Assembly (NCBI GenBank): GCA_947523045.1 | Contig: CANNUR010000079.1 | Span: 1-12,023, forward strand | Direction: 5' to 3' | Length of the DNA: 12,023 nucleotides | DNA from: an uncultured Prosthecobacter sp. | GTDB taxonomy: Bacteria; Verrucomicrobiota; Verrucomicrobiia; Verrucomicrobiales; Verrucomicrobiaceae | In this document: piece by piece, positions 5,589-12,023 of the stretch | Layout of the letters: every line of letters begins with the position of its first letter | Position numbering within the stretch: the stretch's first letter is position 1 | Translations under genes and position numbers: made by a program | The notes under the pieces: generated by a model | Seen by the model: only the letters and a program-made list of their open reading frames with translations | Told to the model about the DNA's origin: nothing | Databases searched by the model: none

Positions 5589-7145
5589 ATGTCTGTGACC
5601 ATTTATGACACCACCCTGCGCGACGGCACGCAGGGGACCGGCATCTCCTTCAGTACCCTCGACAAGCTCCGCGTCGCCGAAAAACTCGACGACTTCGGCG
5701 TGCACTACATCGAGGGCGGCTGGCCGGGCTCCAATCCCAAGGACGCCGCCTTCTTCCAGGAGGCGGCCAAGCGCTCCTGGAAAAACGCCAAAATCACCGC
5801 CTTCGGCATGACCCGCCGCGGCAAGATGAAGGTCGAGGACGACCCGCAGGTGCAGATGCTGCTCGACGCGCAGACGCCCGCGGTCACCGTCGTCGGCAAG
5901 ACCTGGCCGCTGCATGTCACGGAGGTCTTCCAGGTCAGCCTGGAGGAAAACCTGGCAATGATCGCCGACACCGTCGCCTACCTGAAAAAGCACGGCCGCG
6001 AGGTGCTGTACGATGCCGAGCACTTCTTCGACAGCTTCCGCGAGGATCCGGAGTACTCCCTGCGCACGGTCAAGGCCGCGCAGGACGCCGGGGCCGACCT
6101 GGTGGTGCTTTGCGAGACCAATGGTGGAGCGCTGCCGGAATTCGTCGAGGAGGTCACCCACAAGGTCGTCGCCCACCTCGGCCGGCCGGTCGGCATCCAC
6201 ACCCACAACGACGGCGGGGTCGGGGTCGCCAACGCCCTCGCTGCGGTGCGCGCGGGCGCCTGCCAGGTTCAGGGCACGATCAACGGCTACGGCGAACGCG
6301 TCGGCAACTGCAACCTGACCACGGTCATGCCCAACCTGCAGTTGAAGATGGGCATCCCGCTCGGGCTCGACCTGACCCGCCTGCGCGAACTGGCCTTCTT
6401 CGTCGATGAACTCGCCAACGTGCCGCACGACATCCGCGCACCCTACGTCGGCCTGGCCGCCTTCACCCACAAGGGCGGTCTGCACGTGCATGCCGTGCAG
6501 AAGCTGGCGCGCACCTACGAACACGTCGATCCGGCCCTGGTCGGCAACGAGCGCGTCATCACCATCTCCGACATGTCCGGCCAGTCGAACGTGCTGATCA
6601 AGGCCGAGGCCATGGGCCTGCCGCTCGCCAAGGGTTCGCCCGAGGTGCAGAAGGTGCTCGCCGAGGTCAAGCGATTGGAGAGCGAGGGCTTTGAGTTCGA
6701 GGCGGCCGAGGCCAGCTTTGAGCTGCTGATCCGTCGCCTGCTCGGCCAGGAGACGCGCTGCTTTGAGTTGCTCGAGTTCCACACCACCCACCGCTTCCGC
6801 AGCGGCGCGGCGGCCGAAACCAATGAGGCCACGGTGAAACTGCTCGTTCACGGCCGACCCGAGTACACGGTCGACGAGGGCGACGGTCCGGTGAACGCGC
6901 TCGACAATGCCCTGCGCAAGGCCCTGCTGCCGCATTTCCCGCAGATCGCCTCCATGCGGCTCGAGGACTACAAGGTGCGCATCATCGATAGCGGCACCGG
7001 TACGGCGGCGAAGACCCGCGTGCTGGTGGTCAGCACTGATGGCACGCGCACTTGGAGCACGGTGGGGGTGTCGACCAACATCATCGATGCGAGCTGGCAG
7101 GCGCTCATCGACAGCATCGAGTTCTTCCTGCTCGGTCGCAAGTGA
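5589..7145 (+). CDS. cimA: (R)-citramalate synthase
   Basis: Condenses pyruvate with acetyl-CoA to (R)-citramalate, the first step of the threonine-independent route to 2-oxobutyrate and isoleucine, in the cytoplasm. The 518 residues match the family's usual size. The N-terminal HMGL-like TIM barrel starts with YDTTLRDGTQGTGISFS (R11, D12) and has the metal-site HTHND (H204, H206) and NGYGERVGNCNL (232-243). A helical linker follows, then a LeuA-type regulatory dimer domain (about 405-518), where this family normally binds its feedback inhibitor. TLRDGTQG followed by GVHYIEGGWPGSNPKD is characteristic of the citramalate synthase branch (TIGR00977, as recalled) rather than isopropylmalate or homocitrate synthase. 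The ATG at 5589 places the barrel at residue 3; an in-frame TTG at 5481 would add a Pro-rich, non-conserved extension. It stands alone, without ilv or leu neighbours in view. Confidence 0.95.
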   Translation: MSVTIYDTTLRDGTQGTGISFSTLDKLRVAEKLDDFGVHYIEGGWPGSNPKDAAFFQEAAKRSWKNAKITAFGMTRRGKMKVEDDPQVQMLLDAQTPAVTVVGKTWPLHVTEVFQVSLEENLAMIADTVAYLKKHGREVLYDAEHFFDSFREDPEYSLRTVKAAQDAGADLVVLCETNGGALPEFVEEVTHKVVAHLGRPVGIHTHNDGGVGVANALAAVRAGACQVQGTINGYGERVGNCNLTTVMPNLQLKMGIPLGLDLTRLRELAFFVDELANVPHDIRAPYVGLAAFTHKGGLHVHAVQKLARTYEHVDPALVGNERVITISDMSGQSNVLIKAEAMGLPLAKGSPEVQKVLAEVKRLESEGFEFEAAEASFELLIRRLLGQETRCFELLEFHTTHRFRSGAAAETNEATVKLLVHGRPEYTVDEGDGPVNALDNALRKALLPHFPQIASMRLEDYKVRIIDSGTGTAAKTRVLVVSTDGTRTWSTVGVSTNIIDASWQALIDSIEFFLLGRK

Positions 7146-7156
7146 GTCCCTGCGCC

Positions 7157-7184
7157 GCGGGCGGCGCCGTTGGGCGTCGCCCGC
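7157..7184. terminator. Hairpin between convergent cimA and the leftward exported-protein gene
   Basis: The arms 7157-7168 and 7173-7184 form a 12-bp stem (one G-U) around a GTTG loop. It lies 11 bp after the cimA stop and directly abuts the stop codon of the opposing gene. No T-run follows on either strand, so it is a plausible but atypical bidirectional terminator. Confidence 0.6.
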
Positions 7185-9947
7185 TCAGTCGGGATCCAGG
7201 AAGAACTGGATCTCGCCCGACTGCTGTTCCGTCGTGACTGCGCCGGGGGCAGGGGGCAGCAGGAAGTGACCGCGGCCGACCAGGGCCGTGGGGTCCGTGC
7301 TGAGCGACCGTGACAGGACGCCGGTGAAATTCGCTGTGCGGGTTTTGCCGTCACGCAGGGTGAACTTGCCCTTGAAGCTGCCGTTGGCGGTGTTGAGGGC
7401 GATTTGCCAGCCGGCCGGGTTGTCGACCGGCTCCAGCACGCTGAATTTGCCGGTGGTGCCGATTTGCACGCTGCCGGGCAGGTCCGCAGCGGCGATGCCG
7501 GGCAGGTCGCTGTGCGCGACGCCAACCGCGTTGTCCGCAACCAGACCCAGTTCATCCAGCAGCGTGATTTCCGGGCTGGCTTTGCCGGCCTTGGCGGGTT
7601 TGCGCCAGGGGGCGAGGCGCAGGCCGCAGGCGATCAGGTCGATGCCGGCACGATAGGATTTGTCCTTGTCGGAACCTGCCTTGGTCCAGAAAAGCGACTG
7701 GCCCGCGCTTTCGGCGATGTGGCCGCGTTGTTCCAGATCCGGATGCGGGGTCAACGGCAGGGCGCCGGCCACAAAGCTGTTGAGGCGTTTGTAGGGGTTG
7801 GCATACAGGCGGTAGCGTCCGTCGGCATCAGGCAGTAGCGTCGCCATCAGGGGCATGCCGTCGGCCAGGCGGCCAACCAACTTGAGCTGGCCTGTTGCAC
7901 TGATCAGGGCGGTGGCATGGCCGGCTCCGGCGGGCAGGTCGTTGTCGCCACCGGCCACGCGTTCGCCGGGGGCAAGGACCAGGGTGTGGCTGCCGAGCGA
8001 GGGCGGCGTTTCATTTTTGCCGAAGCTGTGCAGCTTGCGGCCGTCGACTCCGGCGCTGTGCGGAGCCCCGTTCAGGCTCAGTTCGGCCGTCAGATTCCCC
8101 TCCAGATCGAGCTCCAGGTCGAGCACGTAGGCGTTCTCGCCGCGGCTGAAGGGCAGCGACACGCTCGCTCGTTCGGTCTCGGCATCGAGGGTGAAACCGC
8201 CCCTGAGGGGCTGGGGCGCGATTTCGGTCGGCACCCAGAGTTTGCCGGTGAAGGGCAGCAGGCCATCCTTGACGGTTTTGCCCGGGGTCAGTTCCACTTT
8301 GGCGGTGACGTGGTCGGAAACGGCATCGGTCAGCAGGACTTCGTAACGGCCGTCGAAGCCCTCAACGGTCAGGCTGCCGGGCACGAAGACCAACTGGTAA
8401 TTGGCCGCCGCACCGCCGCTGAGGCGGATGGGGTAGCTGCCAGCAGGGCTGGTCTCTTTGGCGGTGGTGCTGGCCAGCGGTGCAGAGGCGCTTTTCGTCG
8501 CCGGGGCAGGGAAGACGGTCTCGGCGCTGTCGGCGCCGACAAAGCCCGCGTAAGTGAAGCTCAGCTCGGGGTTGGGTTCACCCAAGAGACGGGATTGGTT
8601 GTCGGCGGTGACGGTGAGCGGCGCCTTGGTGATGACGAGCTTCGCGGTCTTGCGGGTTTCGCCGCGGACGGCGACGACCGTGTAAGTGCCGGCGTTGACG
8701 GGCGGGTTGGAGTCGCCGTTGTAGGTGAGCGTGACCTCCTCCAGGGGCGCGCCGGTGATGCTAATATGCAGAGGGATGCCCCGATAGACTTGGTTGAGAC
8801 TGCCGATGGCGAAGGCGGCCTCGGCCGGTACCACATGGATGAGACGGTCGGTGCTGGCGGCGGTGTAGTGGTCGTTGCCGGCCTGGCTGGCTCGCACCAC
8901 CAGCGTGCCGGTGGCACCGGTCAGGGCGAGCGTCGCGCCGTCAAGGCTGGCGGGTCCGCCCAGCAACTCGAAGCTGACCGGCAAGCCGGACGAGGCGGTG
9001 GCGGTGAGCAGCAGCGGGGCGGCGTCGCTGTCGATCTGCATGGGCGTCGTGAAGGTCAGTGTCTGCGCCAGTTTGCCGCCATTTTGAATCTGGATTGTTA
9101 CCGTCGCGACGGCGGAGTCGGCTTTGCCGTCGTTGACCTTGAAGGTGAAGCTGTCCTGGCCGCTCGCTTCGGCACCGGCGGTGTAGGTGAAGCTGCCGTC
9201 GTCGTTGAAGACGAGCAACCCCTTGGTGGGGGCGCTGACCTGGATGAACTCCAGTGGGTCGAGGTCGGCATCGGTGGCTGTCACCTGGCCGGCAAAGGCG
9301 ACACCGGCAAGCACCTGCACTGAAAGGTTCTCAACGACTGGCAGGCTGTTGGGCGCACCGTCGGGGGGCTGCAGGCGCAGGGTGGACACCGCGCCGCCGC
9401 CCAGGCCGTAGTCGTGGCTGCCGGTCTGGCTGCCGGCGTGCAGCAGGGCGATGCTGCCCGGGCGCAGGGCCAGGCTGGCGAAGGCGGGCGGCGCTTCCTC
9501 GGCGTCGGTGGGGAAGCTGGTGTTCAGTTTCGCCAGCAAGTATTGAGCGGCGGTGCCGCGGTCGGCGCCGAGATGGATCCAGACATGCACCGGGCTGCCG
9601 CCAAACTGGTTCGCGGAAGCGCGGCTGTCGGCCGTGACGGCTTTTTCGAAGGCGCCAGCGGGGCCGCTGTTGCTCAGTTCTAGGGCGAAGTCGCTGCCGA
9701 ACGGCTGGAACGCCGCGTCGAGAGCGACGAGGTCACCGGCTTCGACGAGTTCGGCAATTTCACTGTCGCTCAGCGTCATGCGCCCGAGCACGCCGCGCGC
9801 CTGACCGGGGGACAGCAGGGCGCCGGCCTCGGTGGCGAGGCCGTGAAAGCCATTGCCTGCGGAACTGGCGTTGGACACGGTCAGGGTGGCGGCCGGACTG
9901 GCAAGCGCGAACCCGAAGGCGAGGCAGAAAAGGGGTAGGTGTTTCAT
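7185..9947 (-). CDS. Large exported multidomain protein (cadherin-like, Ig-like and MBG-type domains)
   Basis: Probable secreted or surface protein of 920 residues, function unknown. A signal peptide is clear (1-19, MKHLPLFCLAFGFALASPA). Residues 20-195 are an unassigned Ala/Gly/Leu-rich region. Residues 199-290 look like a cadherin-like/Big_9 domain (VTATDADLDPLEFIQVSAP, GSFTYTAGAEASGQDSFTFK). Residues 295-375 are Ig-like (ASSGLPVSFELLGGPASLDG). Residues 376-441 fit an MBG-type domain (VTLTYNGDSNPPVNAGTYTV), and 442-530 a second one (LTVTADNQSRLLGEPNPELS, ending ANYQLVFVPGSLTV). The final 390 residues contain GRYEVLLTD, GQLKLVGRLADG and, near the end, NGSFKGKFTL with GHFLLPP, a tail pattern I associate with verrucomicrobial exported proteins. 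No transmembrane anchor or sorting signal is visible at the C-terminus. It follows the 339-residue exported protein by 11 bp and is probably co-transcribed. Confidence 0.88.
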   Translation of the reverse strand: MKHLPLFCLAFGFALASPAATLTVSNASSAGNGFHGLATEAGALLSPGQARGVLGRMTLSDSEIAELVEAGDLVALDAAFQPFGSDFALELSNSGPAGAFEKAVTADSRASANQFGGSPVHVWIHLGADRGTAAQYLLAKLNTSFPTDAEEAPPAFASLALRPGSIALLHAGSQTGSHDYGLGGGAVSTLRLQPPDGAPNSLPVVENLSVQVLAGVAFAGQVTATDADLDPLEFIQVSAPTKGLLVFNDDGSFTYTAGAEASGQDSFTFKVNDGKADSAVATVTIQIQNGGKLAQTLTFTTPMQIDSDAAPLLLTATASSGLPVSFELLGGPASLDGATLALTGATGTLVVRASQAGNDHYTAASTDRLIHVVPAEAAFAIGSLNQVYRGIPLHISITGAPLEEVTLTYNGDSNPPVNAGTYTVVAVRGETRKTAKLVITKAPLTVTADNQSRLLGEPNPELSFTYAGFVGADSAETVFPAPATKSASAPLASTTAKETSPAGSYPIRLSGGAAANYQLVFVPGSLTVEGFDGRYEVLLTDAVSDHVTAKVELTPGKTVKDGLLPFTGKLWVPTEIAPQPLRGGFTLDAETERASVSLPFSRGENAYVLDLELDLEGNLTAELSLNGAPHSAGVDGRKLHSFGKNETPPSLGSHTLVLAPGERVAGGDNDLPAGAGHATALISATGQLKLVGRLADGMPLMATLLPDADGRYRLYANPYKRLNSFVAGALPLTPHPDLEQRGHIAESAGQSLFWTKAGSDKDKSYRAGIDLIACGLRLAPWRKPAKAGKASPEITLLDELGLVADNAVGVAHSDLPGIAAADLPGSVQIGTTGKFSVLEPVDNPAGWQIALNTANGSFKGKFTLRDGKTRTANFTGVLSRSLSTDPTALVGRGHFLLPPAPGAVTTEQQSGEIQFFLDPD
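7190..7215 (+). terminator. Second hairpin downstream of cimA, inside the 3' end of the opposing gene
   Basis: CGGGATCCAG (7190-7199), loop GAAGAA and CTGGATCTCG (7206-7215) form a 10-bp stem including one G-U pair. It lies five bases past the first hairpin and encodes the last residues of the leftward 920-residue protein. In tandem with the first it may help stop cimA transcripts. Confidence 0.45.
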
Positions 9948-9958
9948 CGCAGTCCGGT

Positions 9959-10978
9959 TCAGAAGTTGCCTTGGTCGATGGCCAGGGTCAGCGGCGCGCC
10001 GCGGCGCAGGATGACGAAGGCACCATCGGGCAGGGCCACGCCGGATTGGTCGGTGGTGCCGGCCCCGACCTTGCGCCAGCCGCTGTCGAGCGGGCCGCCG
10101 GTCGAATGAAAGTAGGCGTCGTAACCGCTGCCGTTCCAGAGCAGGACGAGGTCGGCCTGCTCCGAGACGGGCGCCCCCTGTAGGCCGGCGGCGAGCCCGG
10201 AGTTGGCGAGCGTCCGGCCTTCAGTGGAGGCGTTTTCGCCATCGGCATTGACCGGGCAGAGGTTGGCCACGTAGTTGTGACCCGTGCGCAATTGCACCCG
10301 GGTGCGGCCGGGCTTGACCTGTCCGGTGAGGATCACGGACTTGGCCGAGCGGGCGAACAGGCTTGCCCCACCCCCCAGCAGCACCGGCACATCCGCCTGA
10401 TCCGCGCTGCCGGCGCCCTCGCGCCGCCAGCCCTGGCCGAGCGCGCCGCCGGTGCAGTAAAAATACGTGTCGAAACCCTCCGCCGTGGGCAGCAGCACCA
10501 GATCGGCCCCGGCGGCAGTCTCTGCTCCGGTCAGGCCGGCCTGATTCTCCATGCCAAACACCTCGCCCAAGGTCCACAGACGCCAGATCTTCAGGGTGGC
10601 GCCATCGGCAACCCCGGCCGGCACCGCCTCCGCCAGGTTGAGCTGGCGGCCCGTCGCCAGGGTCGCCGTGATGACACTGGTGAAACCTTCACCCGCGCCC
10701 GCGGAGACGATTTCCACCGCATGCGTCGGTTGCGGTCCAGCGCTGAACTGGTCGTCCGCCAGCGTCAGGTGGTCGCCCTGGAGGAAGATTTGCTGTCGGT
10801 TGCCGGCCGCAATCGTGAAGGTCGTTTGCAGTTCCAGGCCCGGCAGCAGGGCGAAGCCGATGAAGTTCGTGCCTGGTTGCAGATGCAAAGTCAGAAAGCC
10901 GACGATGGGCGAGGTCACCTGGGCTTGGCAAACGCCGGCAAGCAGGCTGCACAAGGTCGTCAGCAAAAAGCGTTTCAT
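9959..10978 (-). CDS. Exported protein resembling the TIGR02597 family, with an internal duplication
   Basis: Secreted protein of unknown function. The 339-residue product starts with a signal peptide (MKRFLLTTLCSLLAGVCQAQ). It then has the short strand motif VTSPIVGFLTLHLQPGTNFI and a middle section with LTLADDQF, ATLATGRQLNL and LKIWRLWTLGEVFG. Two copies of a module follow: ADLVLLPTAEGFDTYFYCTGG with GQGWRREGAG (about 157-220), and ADLVLLWNGSGYDAYFHSTGG with DSGWRKVGAG (about 275-335). The pattern of a numeric or textual value, Tyr-Phe, a trailing GW(R)KVG and a Gly/Arg strand matches my recollection of TIGR02597 proteins; this was not verified by search. The start at 10978 is chosen because the signal peptide begins there. 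The frame is open to 11200, but that stretch is Arg/Pro-rich and non-conserved. No Shine-Dalgarno is visible. First gene of a two-gene leftward unit. Confidence 0.83.
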   Translation of the reverse strand: MKRFLLTTLCSLLAGVCQAQVTSPIVGFLTLHLQPGTNFIGFALLPGLELQTTFTIAAGNRQQIFLQGDHLTLADDQFSAGPQPTHAVEIVSAGAGEGFTSVITATLATGRQLNLAEAVPAGVADGATLKIWRLWTLGEVFGMENQAGLTGAETAAGADLVLLPTAEGFDTYFYCTGGALGQGWRREGAGSADQADVPVLLGGGASLFARSAKSVILTGQVKPGRTRVQLRTGHNYVANLCPVNADGENASTEGRTLANSGLAAGLQGAPVSEQADLVLLWNGSGYDAYFHSTGGPLDSGWRKVGAGTTDQSGVALPDGAFVILRRGAPLTLAIDQGNF

Positions 10979-11152
10979 GAGGGGTAGGACGGAATTGCGC
11001 GTGAGTTTATGCGAGAAGTCGGGGGCTGGCGATGCCGTTTTTTGGGGGGGCGGTCGGAATGCCCCAGACTGGCGCCGACCGACTGAAGCGGGGATGAAGG
11101 GCGGGGAAGTTTCATGGCAGAGGCGTCGCCGGCGAATCACTCCCCAGTCCAA

Positions 11153-11197
11153 GCGGGCGTTCCGCATTTTTTCAAATGACAGGTCCGGCACGCCCGC
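11153..11197. promoter_or_regulatory. Interrupted inverted repeat with an A+T-rich centre upstream of the MoxR gene
   Basis: GCGGGCGT (11153-11160) plus CCG (11162-11164) pair with CGG (11186-11188) plus ACGCCCGC (11190-11197), with one T/C mismatch. The 21-nt centre contains six T in a row and a nested CATTT-TTTC-AAATG hairpin (11165-11178). It lies 72 bp before the moxR ATG and about 175 bp before the leftward unit. It could be an operator or a structured leader; no protein binding can be assigned. Confidence 0.5.
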
Positions 11198-11210
11198 CAT
11201 GGTCCGGCAG

Positions 11211-11239
11211 CCTGTCGCCGGGAAAGAAACCGCGACAGG
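11211..11239 (+). promoter_or_regulatory. Stem-loop in the MoxR gene leader
   Basis: CCTGTCGC (11211-11218) and GCGACAGG (11232-11239) are perfect inverted repeats around a 13-nt purine-rich loop (GGGAAAGAAA core), 29 bp before the ATG at 11269. In an alternative fold, CGG/CCG pair inside the stem with a single-base bulge. No T-run follows. Confidence 0.5.
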
Positions 11240-11268
11240 GCTTCGTCTCCACTAGACCCCGTCCCCCC

Positions 11269-12023
11269 ATGTCCGACACCGCATCCGCCGCCGCCCTCGT
11301 CGAAGGTTACCACAAGCTCAAGGCTGCTCTCAGCAAGCGCATCGTCGGACAGGAGGCCGTCATTGAACAGGTCTTCATCGCCATTGCCGCCGGCGGTCAC
11401 AGCCTGCTCGAAGGCGTGCCCGGCCTGGCCAAGACGCTGCTGGTCAAGTCGCTGGCCGACGCCATGCATCTCGGCTTCCGGCGCATCCAGTTCACCCCCG
11501 ACCTGATGCCGGCCGACATCACCGGCACCGAGATCATCCAGGAGGATGCCGAGACCGGCCGCCGCAGGCTGGTCTTCCAGCCCGGCCCGATCTTTTCGCA
11601 GATCCTGCTCGCCGATGAGATCAACCGCACGCCGCCGAAAACCCAGGCGGCGCTGCTGGAGGCGATGCAGGAGAAATGCGTCACGGTTGGTCAGGAGACC
11701 TTCCCGCTGCCCAAGCCCTTCTTCGTGCTCGCCACCCAGAACCCGATCGAGCAGGAGGGTACCTACCCGCTGCCCGAGGCCCAGAAGGACCGCTTCCTCT
11801 TTCTCATCAAGGTCGATTACCCCAGCCGCGAGGAGGAGCGTGAGGTCATCGCCCGCACGACCGGCGGCGTGCAGGAGGAGATTCAGCCGGTGATCACCGC
11901 CGAGGAACTGCAGGCCGCCCAGGCGCTGGCCCGCAAGGTGCCGGTGCCCGACCATGTCACCGACTTCGTGCTCGACCTCGTGCGCGCCACCCGGCCGAAC
12001 GAACCCGACGCGCTGCCCTACGT
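11269..12023 (+). CDS. MoxR-family AAA+ ATPase (3' truncated)
   Basis: ATP-driven chaperone-like protein; MoxR ATPases usually act with VWA-domain partners in metal insertion or envelope and stress functions. The visible 251 residues have the MoxR Walker A GVPGLAKT (49-56), [16 protein letters not shown], Walker [21 protein letters not shown] (112-131, D116/E117), and the sensor region [20 protein letters not shown] followed by KDRF. These place it firmly in the MoxR group. The frame runs off the right edge; the family is about 310-340 residues, so roughly 70-90 C-terminal residues (lid domain) are missing. The ATG at 11269 follows a C-rich stretch (GTCCCCCC) with no Shine-Dalgarno sequence, and [20 protein letters not shown] fits a normal N-terminus. 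Genes for DUF58 and VWA proteins often follow moxR, but that lies outside this window. Confidence 0.95.
   Translation, partial: MSDTASAAALVEGYHKLKAALSKRIVGQEAVIEQVFIAIAAGGHSLLEGVPGLAKTLLVKSLADAMHLGFRRIQFTPDLMPADITGTEIIQEDAETGRRRLVFQPGPIFSQILLADEINRTPPKTQAALLEAMQEKCVTVGQETFPLPKPFFVLATQNPIEQEGTYPLPEAQKDRFLFLIKVDYPSREEEREVIARTTGGVQEEIQPVITAEELQAAQALARKVPVPDHVTDFVLDLVRATRPNEPDALPY

Noticed and set aside
5471..5608. A 45-codon frame (ATG at 5471) overlapping the cimA start, considered as an attenuation leader peptide
   Set aside because: It has no run of Ile, Val or Leu codons (one isolated Leu-Leu pair), is Ala/Gly/Ser-rich, has no ribosome binding site, and reads through the pyrimidine tract.
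5580..6935. A 451-codon minus-strand frame opposite cimA
   Set aside because: Antisense shadow of a strongly conserved enzyme gene; the product resembles no family.
7917..9323. A 468-codon plus-strand frame opposite the large exported protein
   Set aside because: Gly/Arg/Gln-rich shadow with no recognisable domain; the minus-strand frame has a signal peptide and clear domains over the same bases.
10979..11200. N-terminal extension of the 339-residue exported protein
   Set aside because: The extension is Arg/Pro-rich and would bury an obvious signal peptide 74 residues into the protein.

Overview
The window is G+C-rich, densely coded bacterial DNA. No rRNA, tRNA, phage, insertion sequence or CRISPR array is visible. 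The best taxonomic hint is the leftward gene pair at 7185-10978. One protein resembles the TIGR02597 family, which I associate mainly with Verrucomicrobiota. Its partner is a large secreted protein with MBG-type and cadherin-like domains and a C-terminal layout I also associate with that phylum. Weak or absent Shine-Dalgarno sequences before several starts fit. I infer a high-G+C member of Verrucomicrobiota from recalled family knowledge, without any search.

Layout. (1) 1-4963, plus strand: a tripartite RND efflux operon, with a permease cut by the left edge, a periplasmic adaptor and a TolC-like outer-membrane factor. Permease and adaptor are separated by an array of a 9-bp unit. (2) 4968-5276, minus strand: a small DUF3817-type membrane protein converging on the efflux operon; the two stop codons form one 10-bp palindrome. 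(3) 5277-5588: a 312-bp non-coding leader with hairpins and a pyrimidine-rich tract. (4) 5589-7145, plus strand: citramalate synthase (cimA), the entry step of the pyruvate route to isoleucine. (5) 7157-7215: tandem hairpins where cimA meets the leftward genes. (6) 7185-10978, minus strand: a two-gene unit for exported proteins, the 339-residue TIGR02597-like protein first and the 920-residue multidomain protein 11 bp downstream. (7) 10979-11268: a divergent intergenic region with two stem-loops. (8) 11269 to the right edge, plus strand: a MoxR-family AAA+ ATPase, truncated by the window.

The three efflux proteins should form one envelope-spanning pump: the permease in the inner membrane, the adaptor in the periplasm and the OMF in the outer membrane. 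The two exported leftward proteins are probably co-expressed cell-surface or secreted products; their function is unknown. cimA and the moxR gene look like independent units. The most unusual material is non-coding: the repeat array inside the efflux operon, the foldable cimA leader, and the interrupted inverted repeat before moxR. I see no obvious new multi-gene defence or mobile system.
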